Of a stretch of 64,000 nucleotides of DNA, positions 17,265 through 30,059 are shown piece after piece. The notes under the pieces were generated by a model. That model saw only the letters and a list, made by a program, of their open reading frames with translations, searched no databases and was not told the DNA's origin. The translations under genes and the position numbers were made by a program. This DNA is from Streptomyces spiroverticillatus (GTDB taxonomy: Bacteria > Actinomycetota > Actinomycetes > Streptomycetales > Streptomycetaceae). Position 1 is the stretch's first letter. Every line of letters starts with the position of its first letter. The DNA lies in assembly GCA_014650415.1 (NCBI GenBank), contig BMUX01000006.1, positions 459,092-523,091 of the forward strand, in the 5' to 3' direction.

Positions 17265-18800
17265 ATGGCGGACACCAAGCGCGAGATCGAGCGAAAGTAC
17301 GAAGCCACTACGACCGACACCGAGAGCGAACCCCGGCTGCCCGACTTCACCAAGGTGGCCGGGGTTTCCTCCGTCCAGGACCGGGGCGTCGTCGACCTCG
17401 ACGCCGTCTACTACGACACCGACGAACTGGCGCTGGCAGCACACGGGATCACCCTGCGCCGGCGCACCGGCGGCGACGACGCGGGCTGGCACCTCAAACT
17501 CCCCGTCGCCCCGAACGTACGGGACGAAATCCGCGCCCCTCTCACGGACACCGACGGCGTACCGCGCGCACTGTCCGCCCTGGTGCGAGCGCGCACCCTG
17601 GGAGAGCCACTGCTGGCGACCGTACGACTGCGGTCCTCGCGCCGGGTGTGGCACCTGCGGGACAAGGCGGGAGAGCTCCTCGCCGAAGCCAGCGTGGACA
17701 CCGTGACCGCGCACCGGCTCGGCGGCAGGGACGCACAGGCCCCTCTTCCCGAGGGCGCCCGCACCTCCTTCACGGAGATCGAGATCGAACTCGCCGACGA
17801 CGGCGACCCGGCCTTCCTGGACGCCGTCGACAAGAAGCTCCGCAAAGCAGGCGTACGTCCCTCCGCCTCGCCCTCCAAACTGGCGCGCGCTCTCGCCGAG
17901 ACCGGCGGCGGACCCGTGCCCCGCCCGGTGCGCGAGGACGACACCGCGGGCGCCCACGTCCTGGCGTACCTCCGCGACCAGGTCGAAGCCATGGCGGTGT
18001 ACGACCCCGCCGTACGCCGCGACCTCCCCGACTCCGTGCACCAGCTCCGGGTCGCCACCCGGCGCATGCGCAGCGCGTTCAAGACGTACCGGAAGGTCCT
18101 CGACCGCACCGTCACCGACCCGCTCGGCGACGAACTCAAGTGGCTCGCCGGGGAACTCGGCGTCGACCGCGACCAGGAAGTCCTCGCCGACCGCCTCCTC
18201 ACCCGCCTCTCCGCCCTCCCGCGCACCCTCCTGCTGGGCCCGGTGCGCGGCCGGCTGCGCATCTGGTCCGTCGCCCGCAGGAGCGGCTCCCGCCGCCGCA
18301 CCCTCGCCGTCCTCGACGGCCGCCGCTACCTGGAGCTGCTGCGCTCCCTGGACGCCTTCCTCGCCGCCCCGCCGCTGCGCCCGGCGGCGGACCGCGACGC
18401 GGTCACCGTCCTGCACAAGGCCCTCGTCAAGGACCACGCCCGCCTCGCCGACCGCACGGAGCACGCCCTGGCGCTCCCGCCGGGCGGCGAACGCGACCTC
18501 GCCCTCCACGAGGCCCGCAAGGCCGCCAAACGGCTGCGCTACGCCGCGGAATCGGCCCGCCCCGCCCTCGGTAAGTCCGCCAACAAGCTCCGCAAGCGGG
18601 TCAAGGACGTCCAAGGCGTCCTCGGCGACCACCAGGACAGCGTCGTCGCCCGCGCCGAACTGCGGAACCTCGCCATCCAGGCGCACGCGGCGGGCGAACC
18701 GTCCTTCGCGTGGGGCCTGCTGTACGGCCAGGAGGAGGCCTGCGCCGCCGACCGCGAGCGGGAGCTTCCGGAGGTGTGGCGGAGGGTGCCGGGGGTCTGA
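17265..18800 (+). CDS. CYTH-CHAD domain protein (triphosphatase-like, polyphosphate-associated)
   Basis: 511 residues. The N-terminal CYTH triphosphate-tunnel domain starts with the ExExK signature (E7, E9, K11), with LRRRTGGDDAGWHLKLP and TEIEIEL typical of the fold. The C-terminal CHAD domain (about 225-505) is helical and His/Arg-rich, with HQLRVATRRMRSAFKTYR and a second such motif HEARKAAKRLRYAAE. CYTH enzymes hydrolyse inorganic triphosphate or related substrates, and CHAD domains bind polyphosphate. The combination suggests polyphosphate metabolism or granule association; the exact substrate is unknown. Confidence 0.9.
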   Translation: MADTKREIERKYEATTTDTESEPRLPDFTKVAGVSSVQDRGVVDLDAVYYDTDELALAAHGITLRRRTGGDDAGWHLKLPVAPNVRDEIRAPLTDTDGVPRALSALVRARTLGEPLLATVRLRSSRRVWHLRDKAGELLAEASVDTVTAHRLGGRDAQAPLPEGARTSFTEIEIELADDGDPAFLDAVDKKLRKAGVRPSASPSKLARALAETGGGPVPRPVREDDTAGAHVLAYLRDQVEAMAVYDPAVRRDLPDSVHQLRVATRRMRSAFKTYRKVLDRTVTDPLGDELKWLAGELGVDRDQEVLADRLLTRLSALPRTLLLGPVRGRLRIWSVARRSGSRRRTLAVLDGRRYLELLRSLDAFLAAPPLRPAADRDAVTVLHKALVKDHARLADRTEHALALPPGGERDLALHEARKAAKRLRYAAESARPALGKSANKLRKRVKDVQGVLGDHQDSVVARAELRNLAIQAHAAGEPSFAWGLLYGQEEACAADRERELPEVWRRVPGV

Positions 18801-18899
18801 CACGGGCGGCAGGGGGTTCCGTCCGGCCGCACGTGCAAAGGCACCCCGTACCCGCGTTAGGCTTGAGGGTCCCCCTGCCCGCTCATGAGAGACACCGCG

Positions 18900-20825
18900 A
18901 TGCCTGTTGAGTCGGTCTTCCCCCGCCTGGAAGCCCTCCTGCCGCACGTGCAGAAGCCCATCCAGTACGTCGGCGGTGAGCTGAACTCCACCGTCAAGCC
19001 GTGGGAGAGCGCGGACGTCCGCTGGGCGCTCATGTACCCGGACGCGTACGAGGTCGGACTCCCCAACCAGGGCGTCATGATCCTCTACGAGGTGCTCAAC
19101 GAGCAGGAGGGCGTCCTCGCCGAGCGCACCTACAGCGTCTGGCCCGACCTCGAAGAACTGATGCGCAAGCACGACGTGCCGCAGTTCACCGTGGACGCCC
19201 ACCGCCCGGTCAAGGCCTTCGACGTATTCGGCCTCAGCTTCTCGACGGAGCTGGGCTACACCAACATGCTCACCGCCCTCGACCTCGCCGGCATCCCCCT
19301 GAACGCCGCCGACCGCACCCTGGACGACCCGATCGTCCTGGCGGGCGGGCACGCCGCGTTCAACCCGGAGCCGATCGCCGAATTCATCGACTGCGCGGTC
19401 ATCGGCGACGGCGAGCAGGCCGTCCTCGACATGACGGCCATCATCCGGACCTGGAAGGCGGAGGGCCGCCCCGGCGGCCGCGAGGAAGTCCTCTTCCGCC
19501 TCGCCAAGACCGGCAACGTCTACGTCCCGGCGTTCTACGACGTCGAGTACCTCCCCGACGGCCGCATCGCCCGCGTCGTACCGAACAAGTCCGGTGTGCC
19601 GTGGCGCGTCTCCAAGCACACCGTCATGGACCTCGACGAGTGGCCCTACCCCAAGCAGCCGCTCGTCCCGCTCGCGGAGACCGTCCACGAGCGCATGAGC
19701 GTAGAAATCTTCCGCGGCTGCACCCGCGGCTGCCGTTTCTGCCAGGCCGGCATGATCACGCGCCCCGTGCGGGAGCGAAGCATCACCGGCATCGGCGAAA
19801 TGGTCGAGAAGGGCCTGAAGGCCACCGGCTTCGAAGAAGTCGGTCTCCTCTCGCTCTCCTCCGCGGACCACACCGAGATCGCCGACATCGCCAAGGGCCT
19901 CGCGGACAGGTACGAGGAAGACAAGATCGGCCTCTCCCTGCCCTCGACCCGCGTCGACGCGTTCAACGTGGACCTCGCCAACGAGCTGACCCGCAACGGT
20001 CGCCGCTCGGGCCTCACCTTCGCCCCCGAGGGCGGCAGTGAGCGCATGCGCAAGGTCATCAACAAGATGGTGTCCGAGGAAGACCTCATCCGCACCGTCT
20101 CCACCGCCTACGGCAACGGCTGGCGCCAGGTGAAGCTGTACTTCATGTGCGGCCTGCCCACCGAGACCGACGAGGACGTCCTCCAGATCGGCGACATGGC
20201 GGTCAACGTCATCGCCGAGGGCCGCAAGGTCTCCGGCCAGAACGACATCCGCTGCACCGTCTCCATCGGCGGCTTCGTGCCCAAGCCGCACACGCCGTTC
20301 CAGTGGGCGCCGCAGCTGAGCGCCGAAGAGACCGACGCCCGGCTGGAGAAGCTCCGCGACAAGATCCGCGGCGACAAGAAGTACGGCCGTTCCATCGGCT
20401 TCCGCTACCACGACGGCAAGCCCGGCATCGTCGAGGGCCTCCTCTCGCGCGGCGACCGCCGCATCGGTTCGGTCATCCGCGCCGTCTACGAGGGCGGCGG
20501 CCGCTTCGACGGCTGGCGCGAGTACTTCTCGTACGACAGGTGGATGCAGGCGGCTGCCAAGACGCTGCCCGAGTACGGCGTCGACGTCGACTGGTACACC
20601 ACCCGCGAGCGCACCTACGAAGAGGTGCTCCCCTGGGACCACCTGGATTCCGGTCTCGACAAGGACTGGCTCTGGGAGGACTGGCAGGACGCCCTCGACG
20701 AGACCGAGGTCGAGGACTGCCGCTGGACCCCGTGCTTCGACTGCGGCGTCTGCCCGCAGATGGACACCAGCATCCAGATCGGCCCGACGGGCAAGAAGCT
20801 GCTGCCGCTGTCGGTCGTGAAGTAG
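18900..20825 (+). CDS. Radical SAM protein, TIGR03960-type
   Basis: 641 residues from ATG 18900 (MPVESVFPRLEALL). An in-frame ATG at 18885 would add five residues, but the family start fits the later codon better. The N-terminal part resembles a B12-binding/MiaB-like domain, and the radical SAM cluster motif GCTRGCRFCQAG is at about 271-282. The SAM domain continues through SLPSTRVDAF and LTFAPEGGSERM. The C-terminus carries CFDCGVCPQMD, possibly another metal site. Such proteins pair in genomes with the TIGR03936 protein found downstream here. Substrate unknown. TAGGCT near 18857 may be its -10. Confidence 0.88.
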   Translation: MPVESVFPRLEALLPHVQKPIQYVGGELNSTVKPWESADVRWALMYPDAYEVGLPNQGVMILYEVLNEQEGVLAERTYSVWPDLEELMRKHDVPQFTVDAHRPVKAFDVFGLSFSTELGYTNMLTALDLAGIPLNAADRTLDDPIVLAGGHAAFNPEPIAEFIDCAVIGDGEQAVLDMTAIIRTWKAEGRPGGREEVLFRLAKTGNVYVPAFYDVEYLPDGRIARVVPNKSGVPWRVSKHTVMDLDEWPYPKQPLVPLAETVHERMSVEIFRGCTRGCRFCQAGMITRPVRERSITGIGEMVEKGLKATGFEEVGLLSLSSADHTEIADIAKGLADRYEEDKIGLSLPSTRVDAFNVDLANELTRNGRRSGLTFAPEGGSERMRKVINKMVSEEDLIRTVSTAYGNGWRQVKLYFMCGLPTETDEDVLQIGDMAVNVIAEGRKVSGQNDIRCTVSIGGFVPKPHTPFQWAPQLSAEETDARLEKLRDKIRGDKKYGRSIGFRYHDGKPGIVEGLLSRGDRRIGSVIRAVYEGGGRFDGWREYFSYDRWMQAAAKTLPEYGVDVDWYTTRERTYEEVLPWDHLDSGLDKDWLWEDWQDALDETEVEDCRWTPCFDCGVCPQMDTSIQIGPTGKKLLPLSVVK

Positions 20826-20847
20826 CCGCACCTACGAACACCTGCGA

Positions 20848-20887
20848 AAGGGGTCCGGCCGGGGAACACACCCCCGGTCGGACCCTT
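20848..20887 (+). terminator. Terminator after the radical SAM gene
   Basis: AAGGGGTCCGGCCGGGG pairs with CCCCGGTCGGACCCTT (one bulge, one A-C or G-U position), followed by CTTCG, 23 bases after the stop at 20825. Confidence 0.8.
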
Positions 20888-20958
20888 CTTCGTACGCCGC
20901 GAGAGCATCCGAACGGGCCCGAGCGGCGTCCTGTACGGGAAACGGGGGAGGACCGGCC

Positions 20959-22236
20959 ATGGATCTCGAAAAACGACCGGCGCAAAAACCAGCACCAGCA
21001 CCGGTGACCACGCAAGCATCGGCACCGGAGGCATCGCGGGCACCAGCACCGGTGACCGCGCCCGCACACCAGGAGGGCTGCCTGACGGCCTTCGTGCGGA
21101 TTCCGGTACGGATCGTGGTGCTCGTCCTGGTCGTACCCGTACGTGTGATCTGGGACCTCCTGCGCACCGGCGGCGAACTCCTGCGCCGGAGCGTCCTCAA
21201 CCCCCTCGGGCGCGCCCTGACCTGCCTCGGACGCACCCTGGTGGTGATCCCCGCCGTCTGGCTGTACGAAGCGGTGCTCACACCCCTCGGGCACGGCCTG
21301 CGGTGGCTCGGGCGGGCGGTGTTCGTCACACCGTGGGTGGCGCTCGGACGGCACGTGATCGCCCCCCTGTCGCGCTGGCTCTACAGCACCCTGCTGACAC
21401 CCCTGGGACACGCGCTGCGGTGGCTCGCGAAGCTGCTGTTCGTCTCCCTGTGGGTGGCGCTGTGGCAGTACGGCATCGCCGCACCCGGACGCTGGCTCTA
21501 CCGATGGCTCCTGACACCCCTGGGGCACGGGCTGCGGTGGCTGGGGCAGATGCTGGGCGCCGGGGGAGCGGTGGTGGGACGTGCACTTGTGGCGGCCCTG
21601 AAGTTCCTCGGCACCTGGCTGGTGCTCGCACCCCTGGGGGTGCTATGGGCCTTCGTGCTCGAACCGGCCGGCCGGGGCATCGCCTGGCTCGCCCGCCACC
21701 TGGGCACCGCGCTCGCCGCCACCGCACGCGGACTGTGGACCGCCCTGAAATGGACCGGCCGCACCCTCGTGGTGATCCCCGCCGGCTGGCTCTACGAAGC
21801 GGTGCTCACCCCCCTCGGCCGCGGCATCGCCTGGTGCGTGACGACGCTGCTGGTGAAACCGGTGGTGTGGCTCGCCCGGGAGATCGGGGCCGCCCTCGGG
21901 ATCTGCTGGCAGGTCGCCGGATACGTGTCCCGGGCGCTCGGGCGCGCACTGAAGTGGCTGGCGTGGAACGCACTGGGCCGCCCCGTCGCCTGGACCTACC
22001 GCACCGTGATGACCCCCCTCGGCCACTGGCTGCGCGACGACATCTGGCGGCCCGCCAAACGAGCGGCCAAGGAAGTCGGCCGCACCACCCGCGAGGCACT
22101 GCGCTCGGCGCGCACCGCCTTCCGCGACACCCGCCGCGACCTGTGGCGCAGCCTCGTCGGCACTCCGGCTCAGGCTCCGGCCCCCGTCCGACCGCCGAAG
22201 ACCGCGCCCCCGCTCCTGGAGAAGCAGCGCCCCTGA
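20959..22236 (+). CDS. Amphipathic membrane protein with tandem LTPLGHxLRWLG repeats
   Basis: 425 residues, no recognised family. It has a Pro/Ala N-terminus (1-38), a hydrophobic stretch (43-66), then repeated units in which x-TPLGH-x-LRWLG recurs at about residues 80, 107, 146, 185, 283 and 350, with a 39-residue period between the middle copies. A longer block, GRTLVVIPAVWLYEAVLTPLG at 91-111, recurs almost unchanged at 267-287. Trp, Arg and Leu alternate so that helices would be amphipathic, hinting at peripheral or re-entrant membrane association. The C-terminus (360-400) is a strongly cationic helix. GGGGGAGG seven bases upstream fixes the ATG. It lies between the TIGR03960 and TIGR03936 genes after a terminator. 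Confidence 0.8.
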   Translation: MDLEKRPAQKPAPAPVTTQASAPEASRAPAPVTAPAHQEGCLTAFVRIPVRIVVLVLVVPVRVIWDLLRTGGELLRRSVLNPLGRALTCLGRTLVVIPAVWLYEAVLTPLGHGLRWLGRAVFVTPWVALGRHVIAPLSRWLYSTLLTPLGHALRWLAKLLFVSLWVALWQYGIAAPGRWLYRWLLTPLGHGLRWLGQMLGAGGAVVGRALVAALKFLGTWLVLAPLGVLWAFVLEPAGRGIAWLARHLGTALAATARGLWTALKWTGRTLVVIPAGWLYEAVLTPLGRGIAWCVTTLLVKPVVWLAREIGAALGICWQVAGYVSRALGRALKWLAWNALGRPVAWTYRTVMTPLGHWLRDDIWRPAKRAAKEVGRTTREALRSARTAFRDTRRDLWRSLVGTPAQAPAPVRPPKTAPPLLEKQRP

Positions 22237-22471
22237 CCGCCACGCCCCACCCGGGGCCGGTCCCCTCCGGAGTGGATCACCCCCGCCCCGGGAACCAGCC
22301 CGGTCCCCGGCGCGTACTCTGGGGAGTACAAAGACTGCCCCGGCGCAGCACCCCACCTCCGAGACCCCCTGCTCAGCAGGGCCGGGCCGGACGGGAGACG
22401 CCGCGCGGGGACACCCCACAGGCCCGTGGGCGCGCGGAAGACGCGCCGCCCCGCACCGAGGAGAAGAACCA
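22237..22471 (+). promoter_or_regulatory. Leader/promoter region of the TIGR03936-type gene
   Basis: 235 bp with no gene seen. GTACTC-tggg-GAGTAC is a six-base inverted repeat at 22315-22330 and includes a TACTCT -10-like sequence. GAGGAG at 22459-22464 is a well-placed ribosome site for the CTG at 22472. Confidence 0.4.
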
Positions 22472-23326
22472 CTGGGCAAGCGACAGCCCGAAGGCCCGCC
22501 GCCCGCACCGGCGGTGCAGCGCATCCGACTGCGCTACACCAAGCGAGGCCGCCTCCGGTTCACCAGCCACCGAGACTTCCAGCGCGCGTTCGAACGCGCC
22601 CTGCGCCGCGCCGAGGTACCCATGGCGTACTCGGCGGGCTTCACCCCGCACCCCAAGGTGAGCTACGCCAACGCGGCCCCCACCGGCACCGGCTCCGAGG
22701 CCGAGTACCTGGAGATCGCCCTCACCGCGCCCCGCGACCCGCATACCCTGCGCGGACTGCTCGACGAGTCGATGCCCGACGGCCTCGACATCATCGACGC
22801 CGTCGAGGCCCGCACCTCCGGCCTCGCCGACCGCCTCACCGCCTCCATCTGGGAGCTGCGGCTCAACGGTGTCACCGAGGAGCAGGCCGCCAAGGCCGTC
22901 GAGACCTTCCTCGCCGCCGAGACCGTCGAGGTCCAGCGCCGCACCAAGAACGGCATGCGCAGCTTCGACGCCCGCGAGGCCGTCGTCGAGATGGCCGCCG
23001 TACCGCTCTCCGAGAGCCTCGCCCTGCCCCAGGGTGAGGCAGGCGATAGGCCCACGGCGGAGCCCTGTGCGATACTGCGCCTGGTAGTGCGGCACATGAC
23101 ACCCGCCGTACGACCCGACGACGTCCTTTCCGGTCTCCGCGCTGTGGCCGACCTGGCGCCGCCGGTCCCCGCAGCGGTGACCAGGCTGGCGCAGGGGCTT
23201 CTCGACGAGGAGTCCGGAACGGTGACCGACCCGCTCGCGCCCGACCGCGAGGCAGTGCAGGCAGGCTCTACCACAGCCCCCGCACCCGCCGCCGCGAAGG
23301 CGCCTGAAGGTTCCGGTTCCGCGTAA
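22472..23326 (+). CDS. TIGR03936/DUF2344-type protein, probable CTG start
   Basis: 284 residues from CTG 22472 (reading (L/M)GKRQPEGPPPAPAVQRIRLR). The conserved domain opens RLRYTKRGRLRFTSHRDF and continues AGFTPHPKVSYANA. The family often accompanies the TIGR03960 radical SAM protein, as here, or is fused to it. Start choice: GAGGAG is seven bases before the CTG, whereas the first conventional codon (GTG 22514) has no ribosome site and would truncate the leader peptide. The C-terminus is Pro/Ala-rich. Role unknown; a link to tRNA or RNA modification is only suggested by the radical SAM partner and the RNase E/G gene that follows. Confidence 0.82.
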   Translation: MGKRQPEGPPPAPAVQRIRLRYTKRGRLRFTSHRDFQRAFERALRRAEVPMAYSAGFTPHPKVSYANAAPTGTGSEAEYLEIALTAPRDPHTLRGLLDESMPDGLDIIDAVEARTSGLADRLTASIWELRLNGVTEEQAAKAVETFLAAETVEVQRRTKNGMRSFDAREAVVEMAAVPLSESLALPQGEAGDRPTAEPCAILRLVVRHMTPAVRPDDVLSGLRAVADLAPPVPAAVTRLAQGLLDEESGTVTDPLAPDREAVQAGSTTAPAPAAAKAPEGSGSA

Positions 23327-23553
23327 GGGCAGTCGTTGCAGCGCAGCCCTGGCACTCGGGAGCCACCTGGGTCGGGCCGCGTAACCAACCGGACTTTCGC
23401 CAGGCCGTACGTCACCGTACGTACGGAACCGGCGAGCTAGAGATCAGCTCCCGTGCGGCGCTCGCGCCCCGGACGGTGGCCCCGCACCACGCGAGGGCCG
23501 CGGCCGGACCGGATTCAGGCGCGGCGCCCGGGAGCGCGACGGGAGAACCCCGC
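23327..23553 (+). promoter_or_regulatory. Upstream region of the RNase E/G gene
   Basis: 227 bp containing no convincing gene. CCGTACGTCACCGTACGTACGG near 23405-23427 is rich in short inverted repeats. GGGAG eight bases before ATG 23554 is the ribosome site. RNase E leaders are autoregulatory targets in other bacteria; nothing here proves that. Confidence 0.35.
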
Positions 23554-28008
<4,455 letters not shown>

Positions 28009-28096
28009 CGCTCCACCGGCTCGCCCGCTGCCCGCACAGGCAGCAGGCGGCATCAGCAGCACCCGCAGTACCCAGCGGAACCGGCCCTCGGCCGGA

Positions 28097-28137
28097 ACCA
28101 GGGTGGCCAGCGCCGATCCGGCGCTGGCCACCCTGGT
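28097..28137 (+). terminator. Perfect 19-bp hairpin after rne
   Basis: ACCAGGGTGGCCAGCGCCG-atc-CGGCGCTGGCCACCCTGGT: every one of the 19 positions pairs across a three-base loop, with no U-tract. It is 88 bases after the rne stop. Confidence 0.8.
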
Positions 28138-28241
28138 ATCCGGGACCTGTCCGAGATCCCCCGGGACCCTGTCCGGCATCCGGGCGGACCCGGGGCCGAA
28201 GGTCGTGAAATGCCCCTGAACAACGGAGAGTTCGAAACCTC

Positions 28242-29150
28242 ATGAGCAACAGCGCCACCCCTCGCCCCATACGCAAGGCCGTCATCCCGGCCGCAGGGCT
28301 CGGCACCCGCTTCCTGCCTGCGACCAAGGCCACTCCCAAGGAGATGCTGCCGGTCGTCGACAAGCCCGCGATCCAGTACGTGGTCGAGGAAGCCGCCGGG
28401 GCGGGACTCTCCGACGTACTCATGATCACGGGCCGCAACAAGCGCGCCCTCGAGGACCACTTCGACCGCAACTACGAGCTGGAGTCCGCTCTCACCAAGA
28501 AGGGCGACGCCGACCGCCTCGCGCGCGTCCAGGAGTCCAGCGACCTCGCGACCATGCACTACGTGCGCCAGGGCGACCCGCGGGGCCTCGGCCACGCCGT
28601 CCTGTGCGCCGCCCCCCACGTCGGCAACGAGGCCTTCGCCGTCCTCCTCGGCGACGACCTGATCGACCCCCGCGACCCCCTGCTCGCCCGCATGGTCGAG
28701 GTCCAGCAGACGTACGGCGGCAGCGTCGTCGCGCTGATGGAGGTCGACCCGGAGCAGATCCACCTGTACGGCTGCGCGGCCGTCGAGGCCACCGCAGACG
28801 GCGACGTCGTCAAGATCAACGGCCTGGTCGAGAAGCCCGCCACCGAGGACGCCCCGAGCAACCTCGCCATCATCGGCCGGTACGTCCTGGACCCGGCCGT
28901 CTTCGAGGTGCTGCGCAAGACCGAGCCCGGCCGCGGCGGCGAGATCCAGCTCACCGACGCCCTCCAGACGCTCGCCGCGGACGAGAACGTCGGCGGCCCG
29001 GTGCACGGCGTCGTCTTCAAGGGCCGCCGTTACGACACGGGCGACCGCGGCGACTACCTGAAGGCCATCGTCCGCCTCGCCGCCGAGCGCGCGGACCTCG
29101 GCCCGGACTTCAAGACGTGGCTGCGCGGCTACGTCGCGGAGGAGATGTAG
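28242..29150 (+). CDS. galU: UTP-glucose-1-phosphate uridylyltransferase
   Basis: Makes UDP-glucose from UTP and glucose-1-phosphate. 302 residues with the GalU signature AAGLGTRFLPATKATPKEML at about 18-37, VVDKPAIQYVVEEA, LLGDDLID and a C-terminal RRYDTGDRGDYLKA. It is the first of three genes for nucleotide-activated precursors placed between rne and rplU. GGAGAG lies eleven bases upstream. UDP-glucose could feed the glycosyltransferases and galE further along the window (inference). Confidence 0.93.
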   Translation: MSNSATPRPIRKAVIPAAGLGTRFLPATKATPKEMLPVVDKPAIQYVVEEAAGAGLSDVLMITGRNKRALEDHFDRNYELESALTKKGDADRLARVQESSDLATMHYVRQGDPRGLGHAVLCAAPHVGNEAFAVLLGDDLIDPRDPLLARMVEVQQTYGGSVVALMEVDPEQIHLYGCAAVEATADGDVVKINGLVEKPATEDAPSNLAIIGRYVLDPAVFEVLRKTEPGRGGEIQLTDALQTLAADENVGGPVHGVVFKGRRYDTGDRGDYLKAIVRLAAERADLGPDFKTWLRGYVAEEM

Positions 29151-29165
29151 TTCTCCTCCGGTGCA

Positions 29166-29193
29166 CCGGACGGGAGCCGCGGCACCCGTCCGG
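29166..29193 (+). terminator. Hairpin after galU
   Basis: CCGGACGGG (29166-29174) pairs with CCCGTCCGG (29185-29193). A further GGGGCGG/CCGCCCC pair lies just downstream (about 29203-29241). No U-tract. Confidence 0.6.
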
Positions 29194-29321
29194 CACGCCC
29201 TCGGGGCGGTCACCCTCGCACCACCGGGGGAGGCCGCCCCGTACCCTTTGCCCCGCACCATCCCTTGCACCACTCCCGCAGTCCCTGCATCCCCTGCACG
29301 ACCCGCACGAAGGAGAACCCC

Positions 29322-30059
29322 ATGATCGGCCTGGTACTGGCGGCGGGCGCCGGACGGCGTCTGCGCCCCTACACCGACACGCTGCCCAAGGCGCTCGTGC
29401 CCGTCGACGGCGACACCACCGTCCTCGACCTCACCCTGGGGAACTTCGCGAAGGTCGGCCTCACCGAGGTGGCGATCGTCGTCGGCTACCGCAAGGAAGC
29501 CGTCTACGCGCGCAAGGAGGAGCTGGAGAAGACGTACGGCGTCACCATCACGCTGATCGACAACGACAAGGCCGAGGAGTGGAACAACGCCTACTCCCTG
29601 TGGTGCGCCCGTGACGTCCTCAACAACGGTGTCATCCTCGCCAACGGCGACACGGTGCACCCGGTCTCCGTCGAGGAGACGCTGCTCGCCGCCCGCGGCA
29701 ACGGCCAGAAGATCATCCTCGCGCTCGACACGGTGAAGAACCTCGCCGACGAGGAGATGAAGGTCATCACCGACGCCGGCGACGCCGTGCAGCGGATCAC
29801 CAAGCTGATGGACCCGGCGTCCGCCACCGGTGAGTACATCGGCGTCACCCTCATCGAGGGCGAGGCCGCCGAGGAACTCGCCGACGCCCTGAAGACCACC
29901 TTCGAGCGCGACCCCGACCTCTACTACGAGGACGGCTACCAGGAGCTCGTGGGCCGCGGCTTCCGCATCGACGTGGCCCCCATCGGCGACATCAAGTGGG
30001 TCGAGATCGACAACCACGACGACCTCGCCAAGGGCCGGGAGATCGCGTGCCAGTACTGA
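29322..30059 (+). CDS. NTP-transferase-domain nucleotidyltransferase (probably for a polyol phosphate or sugar)
   Basis: 245 residues. The N-terminal LVLAAGAGRRLRPYTDTLPKALVPV is the nucleotide-binding loop of MobA/LicC/RfbA-like transferases, with ILANGDTVHP providing the metal-binding Asp. AAGGAGA five bases before the ATG fixes the start. Its 3' end overlaps the next gene, a glycerol-1-phosphate dehydrogenase-like protein, by 13 bp, so the two act together. Inference: it activates glycerol-1-phosphate (for example as CDP-glycerol) or another phosphopolyol for the wall polymer made by the locus at 33.6-46 kb. A LicC-like choline-phosphate transferase is the alternative. Confidence 0.85.
   Translation: MIGLVLAAGAGRRLRPYTDTLPKALVPVDGDTTVLDLTLGNFAKVGLTEVAIVVGYRKEAVYARKEELEKTYGVTITLIDNDKAEEWNNAYSLWCARDVLNNGVILANGDTVHPVSVEETLLAARGNGQKIILALDTVKNLADEEMKVITDAGDAVQRITKLMDPASATGEYIGVTLIEGEAAEELADALKTTFERDPDLYYEDGYQELVGRGFRIDVAPIGDIKWVEIDNHDDLAKGREIACQY

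Noticed and set aside
17097..20831. Open frame of 1244 codons on the minus strand opposite the CYTH-CHAD and radical SAM genes
   Set aside because: Spans two well-supported genes on the other strand and has no family motifs.
22315..22330. GTACTC-tggg-GAGTAC as part of a riboswitch
   Set aside because: Only a single six-base stem is visible and no conserved aptamer core could be recognised. Kept as a possible operator or leader hairpin only.
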